DNA from: Thermodesulfobacteriota bacterium
Lineage (GTDB): Bacteria; Desulfobacterota; Desulfomonilia; Desulfomonilales; Desulfomonilaceae
Assembly: GCA_030837305.1 (NCBI GenBank)
Contig: JAUPKT010000109.1
Span: 1-7,679 of the forward strand
DNA: 7,679 nt
Reading direction: 5' to 3'
Shown: piece after piece, positions 6,650 to 7,679 of the stretch
Position numbering within the stretch: position 1 is the stretch's first letter
Layout of the letters: each line of letters starts with the position of its first letter
The notes under the pieces: model-generated
The model's input: only the letters and a program-made list of their open reading frames with translations
Databases searched by the model: none
What the model was told of the DNA's origin: nothing
Program-made: the position numbers and the translations under genes

Positions 6650-7264
6650 CTACGGTCTACGGCGTATGACCCCAATCAACTTTCCCAAGATATTCAATTC
6701 AGAAGCCTCTGTTTCCGTAAAAATCATGGGCTCATAAGCAGGGTTAGCAGACATCAATTCTATGTGCCCTTCCCTTCTCTTGAGAATTTTCAAAGTGGCT
6801 TCGGTAGAGATTCTTCTTATTATCACTGCCACAATGGCCCCGTCATCAGCGTAATCCTGGGGCCTGATGATCGCCAGATCCCCCTCTCGAATCTGTGCGC
6901 CGATCATGGAGTCGCCTCTGACACGCAATGCAAAAGCTTCTGGAGCACCGAATAACCTGGGATCCACGGGGAGGTCTTCTTCCCTATTTTCCTCGGCAAG
7001 GATGGGAGTTCCTGCCGCTATTCTGCCAATCAAAGGAACGGAGATGGCGTGACGCTCTTGGAGAAGGCTCCAGGCCCTCTTCTTCCCCGGGACCTTCTTC
7101 AAAATACCATCCTCTTCGAGTCGCCTCATATGCTTGAGAAGACTTCCCGGAGAACGCAGGTTCAGCGCAGCACATATTTCCCTCAAGGAGGGAGGGAAGC
7201 CGTTCTTGTCCTGAAAACTTGTAATGGACTGAACTATTTCTTTACGTCGACCGCTCAAGCTCAT
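6650..7264 (-). CDS. lexA: LexA repressor, SOS regulator with autocleavage domain
   Basis: A transcriptional repressor of the DNA-damage response that self-cleaves when stimulated by RecA filaments. Numbering from the possible GTG start at 7270 (206 residues), a winged-helix DNA-binding domain covers about 1-65 (GFPPSLREICAALNL; recognition segment RSPGSLLKHMRRLEEDG). The Ala-Gly cleavage site is A86-G87 in GRIAAGTP. The S24-type peptidase dyad is S121 (RGDSM) and K161 (EATLKILKRR). Length and all catalytic residues are normal. ATG 7264 (204 residues) is preferred; GTG 7270 adds only two residues. Neither start has a well-spaced Shine-Dalgarno sequence of its own. The leader contains a candidate LexA operator, suggesting autoregulation. 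The gene converges with the phosphotransferase gene and diverges from the Memo-family gene. Confidence 0.95.
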   Translation of the reverse strand: MSLSGRRKEIVQSITSFQDKNGFPPSLREICAALNLRSPGSLLKHMRRLEEDGILKKVPGKKRAWSLLQERHAISVPLIGRIAAGTPILAEENREEDLPVDPRLFGAPEAFALRVRGDSMIGAQIREGDLAIIRPQDYADDGAIVAVIIRRISTEATLKILKRREGHIELMSANPAYEPMIFTETEASELNILGKLIGVIRRRP

Positions 7265-7297
7265 GGGCACATGATAGAAAACATCTGTTCCCCTTGC
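7261..7297 (-). promoter_or_regulatory. lexA leader: Shine-Dalgarno, 7-codon ORF and overlapping start
   Basis: On the minus strand AAGGGG lies 5 nt before an ATG (7284-7282) that opens the seven-codon frame MFSIMCP. Its TGA (7263-7261) overlaps the lexA ATG (7264-7262) as ATGA. The Shine-Dalgarno sequence is too far from either lexA start (about 19 and 25 nt) to serve it directly. Initiation at the leader followed by restart at lexA is possible. Confidence 0.4.
7279..7290. promoter_or_regulatory. Candidate LexA operator GAAC-N4-GTTT
   Basis: Read on the minus strand, GAACAGATGTTT fits the core of the Gram-positive type SOS box (GAAC-R-N-R-Y-GTTY) at every core position, although both flanking bases differ. 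It lies 15 nt before the lexA ATG. Deltaproteobacterial LexA proteins use several different motifs, so matching this type is plausible but unproven. Confidence 0.45.
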
Positions 7298-7346
7298 AAG
7301 AAAAAACTTATCGCTGACATAATCGGTTCATGCATCTCTGTGTTGG

Positions 7347-7375
7347 CATCTACGCAGCGAGAGTATGAGAGGCAA
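7347..7375 (-). promoter_or_regulatory. Possible sigma-70 promoter for lexA
   Basis: On the minus strand TTGCCT (7375-7370) and TAGATG (7352-7347) are separated by 17 bp. The match to TTGACA/TATAAT is partial. It would start transcription near 7340, about 75 nt before the lexA ATG and upstream of the candidate operator. Confidence 0.3.
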
Positions 7376-7455
7376 GGGAAATCATCGATAAGACTCAACA
7401 AGTTGATTTACTGAGTGCTCTTGAGCCTGATTGAGACAACAAGAGGGGGCTGCCA

Positions 7456-7679
7456 ATGAGTAGTACTCGGAGTAGGGTTCTTCCAAGAGGATGGTATCCG
7501 ACATCGGCAAACAACTGTAGAGAGAGAGTACAGGAGTTTGTTAAAGGTTTCCACGCACCTGCTGGCGCTTGGATTGGCGGAGTAGTTCCCCATGCGGGAT
7601 GGGAATTCTCCGGCAAGGGTGCGGCGCGCGTTTTTGCTACGCTAGCCGGAAGCGTGAATCCAGACCGCATAGTTGTGTA
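7456..7679 (+). CDS. Memo-family protein, AmmeMemoRadiSam system protein B (3' end outside window)
   Basis: Only the first 74 residues are visible and the frame stays open to the window end. An early GWYP motif (residues 12-15) is followed by GGVVPHAGWEFSGKGAA (41-57), the hallmark of the Memo family, with H46 in the position of a metal-ligand His. The family is structurally related to class III extradiol dioxygenases. In bacteria it often sits with an AMMECR1-domain protein and a radical SAM protein; those would lie downstream here. The biochemical role is unsettled. ATG 7456 is well supported by AGAGGGGG (7442-7449) six nt upstream. The gene diverges from lexA across about 190 bp. Confidence 0.88.
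   Translation, partial: MSSTRSRVLPRGWYPTSANNCRERVQEFVKGFHAPAGAWIGGVVPHAGWEFSGKGAARVFATLAGSVNPDRIVV

Noticed and set aside
7343..7358. Second sigma-54-like site (GG-N10-GC) upstream of the Memo-family gene
   Set aside because: The -12 element reads CAGC instead of TTGC, leaving only the GG/GC spacing, which is common by chance.
7049..7414. 121-codon plus-strand frame across lexA and its leader
   Set aside because: It is antisense to the lexA DNA-binding domain, which is clear, and shows no recognisable protein features.

Overview
The window looks like a chromosomal segment from a free-living, probably anaerobic Gram-negative bacterium of the Desulfobacterota (former Deltaproteobacteria). This is inferred from gene style and content: a TauE/SafE carrier beside a PEP-synthase-like phosphotransferase, stand-alone receiver proteins, a -24/-12 type promoter, and a Memo-family gene beside lexA. 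No rRNA, tRNA, IS element or CRISPR array is visible, and base composition looks even throughout.

Region 1 (1-1586) is a signalling block on the plus strand. It holds the C-terminal part of a sensor histidine kinase whose start lies off the window, then two single-domain CheY-like receivers that overlap each other by 8 nt. Neither receiver has an output domain.

Region 2 (1587-1840) is a 254-nt gap with no convincing gene. It contains a near-consensus sigma-54 promoter (TGGCAT-N5-TTGCA, 1775-1790) about 36 nt before the next gene's ribosome binding site. Three inverted repeats lie upstream of it, at distances typical of enhancer-binding-protein sites.

Region 3 (1841-6531) looks like a three-gene operon driven from that promoter: a TauE/SafE-type membrane carrier, an unrecognised protein with two membrane segments and a predicted periplasmic domain, and an 883-residue cytoplasmic protein. 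The last has a PEP-synthase ATP-binding domain and a phosphohistidine domain, but an unfamiliar C-terminal domain where the PEP/pyruvate barrel should be. The kinase, receivers, carrier, two-membrane-segment protein and phosphotransferase together may form a signal-regulated transport system coupled to phosphotransfer. That linkage is inference from synteny and is the most interesting part of the window.

Region 4 (6532-7679) holds a convergent LexA repressor gene on the minus strand. Its leader carries a candidate SOS operator that overlaps its best Shine-Dalgarno/start context. A divergent Memo-family gene (AmmeMemoRadiSam system protein B) follows and is cut off by the window end.
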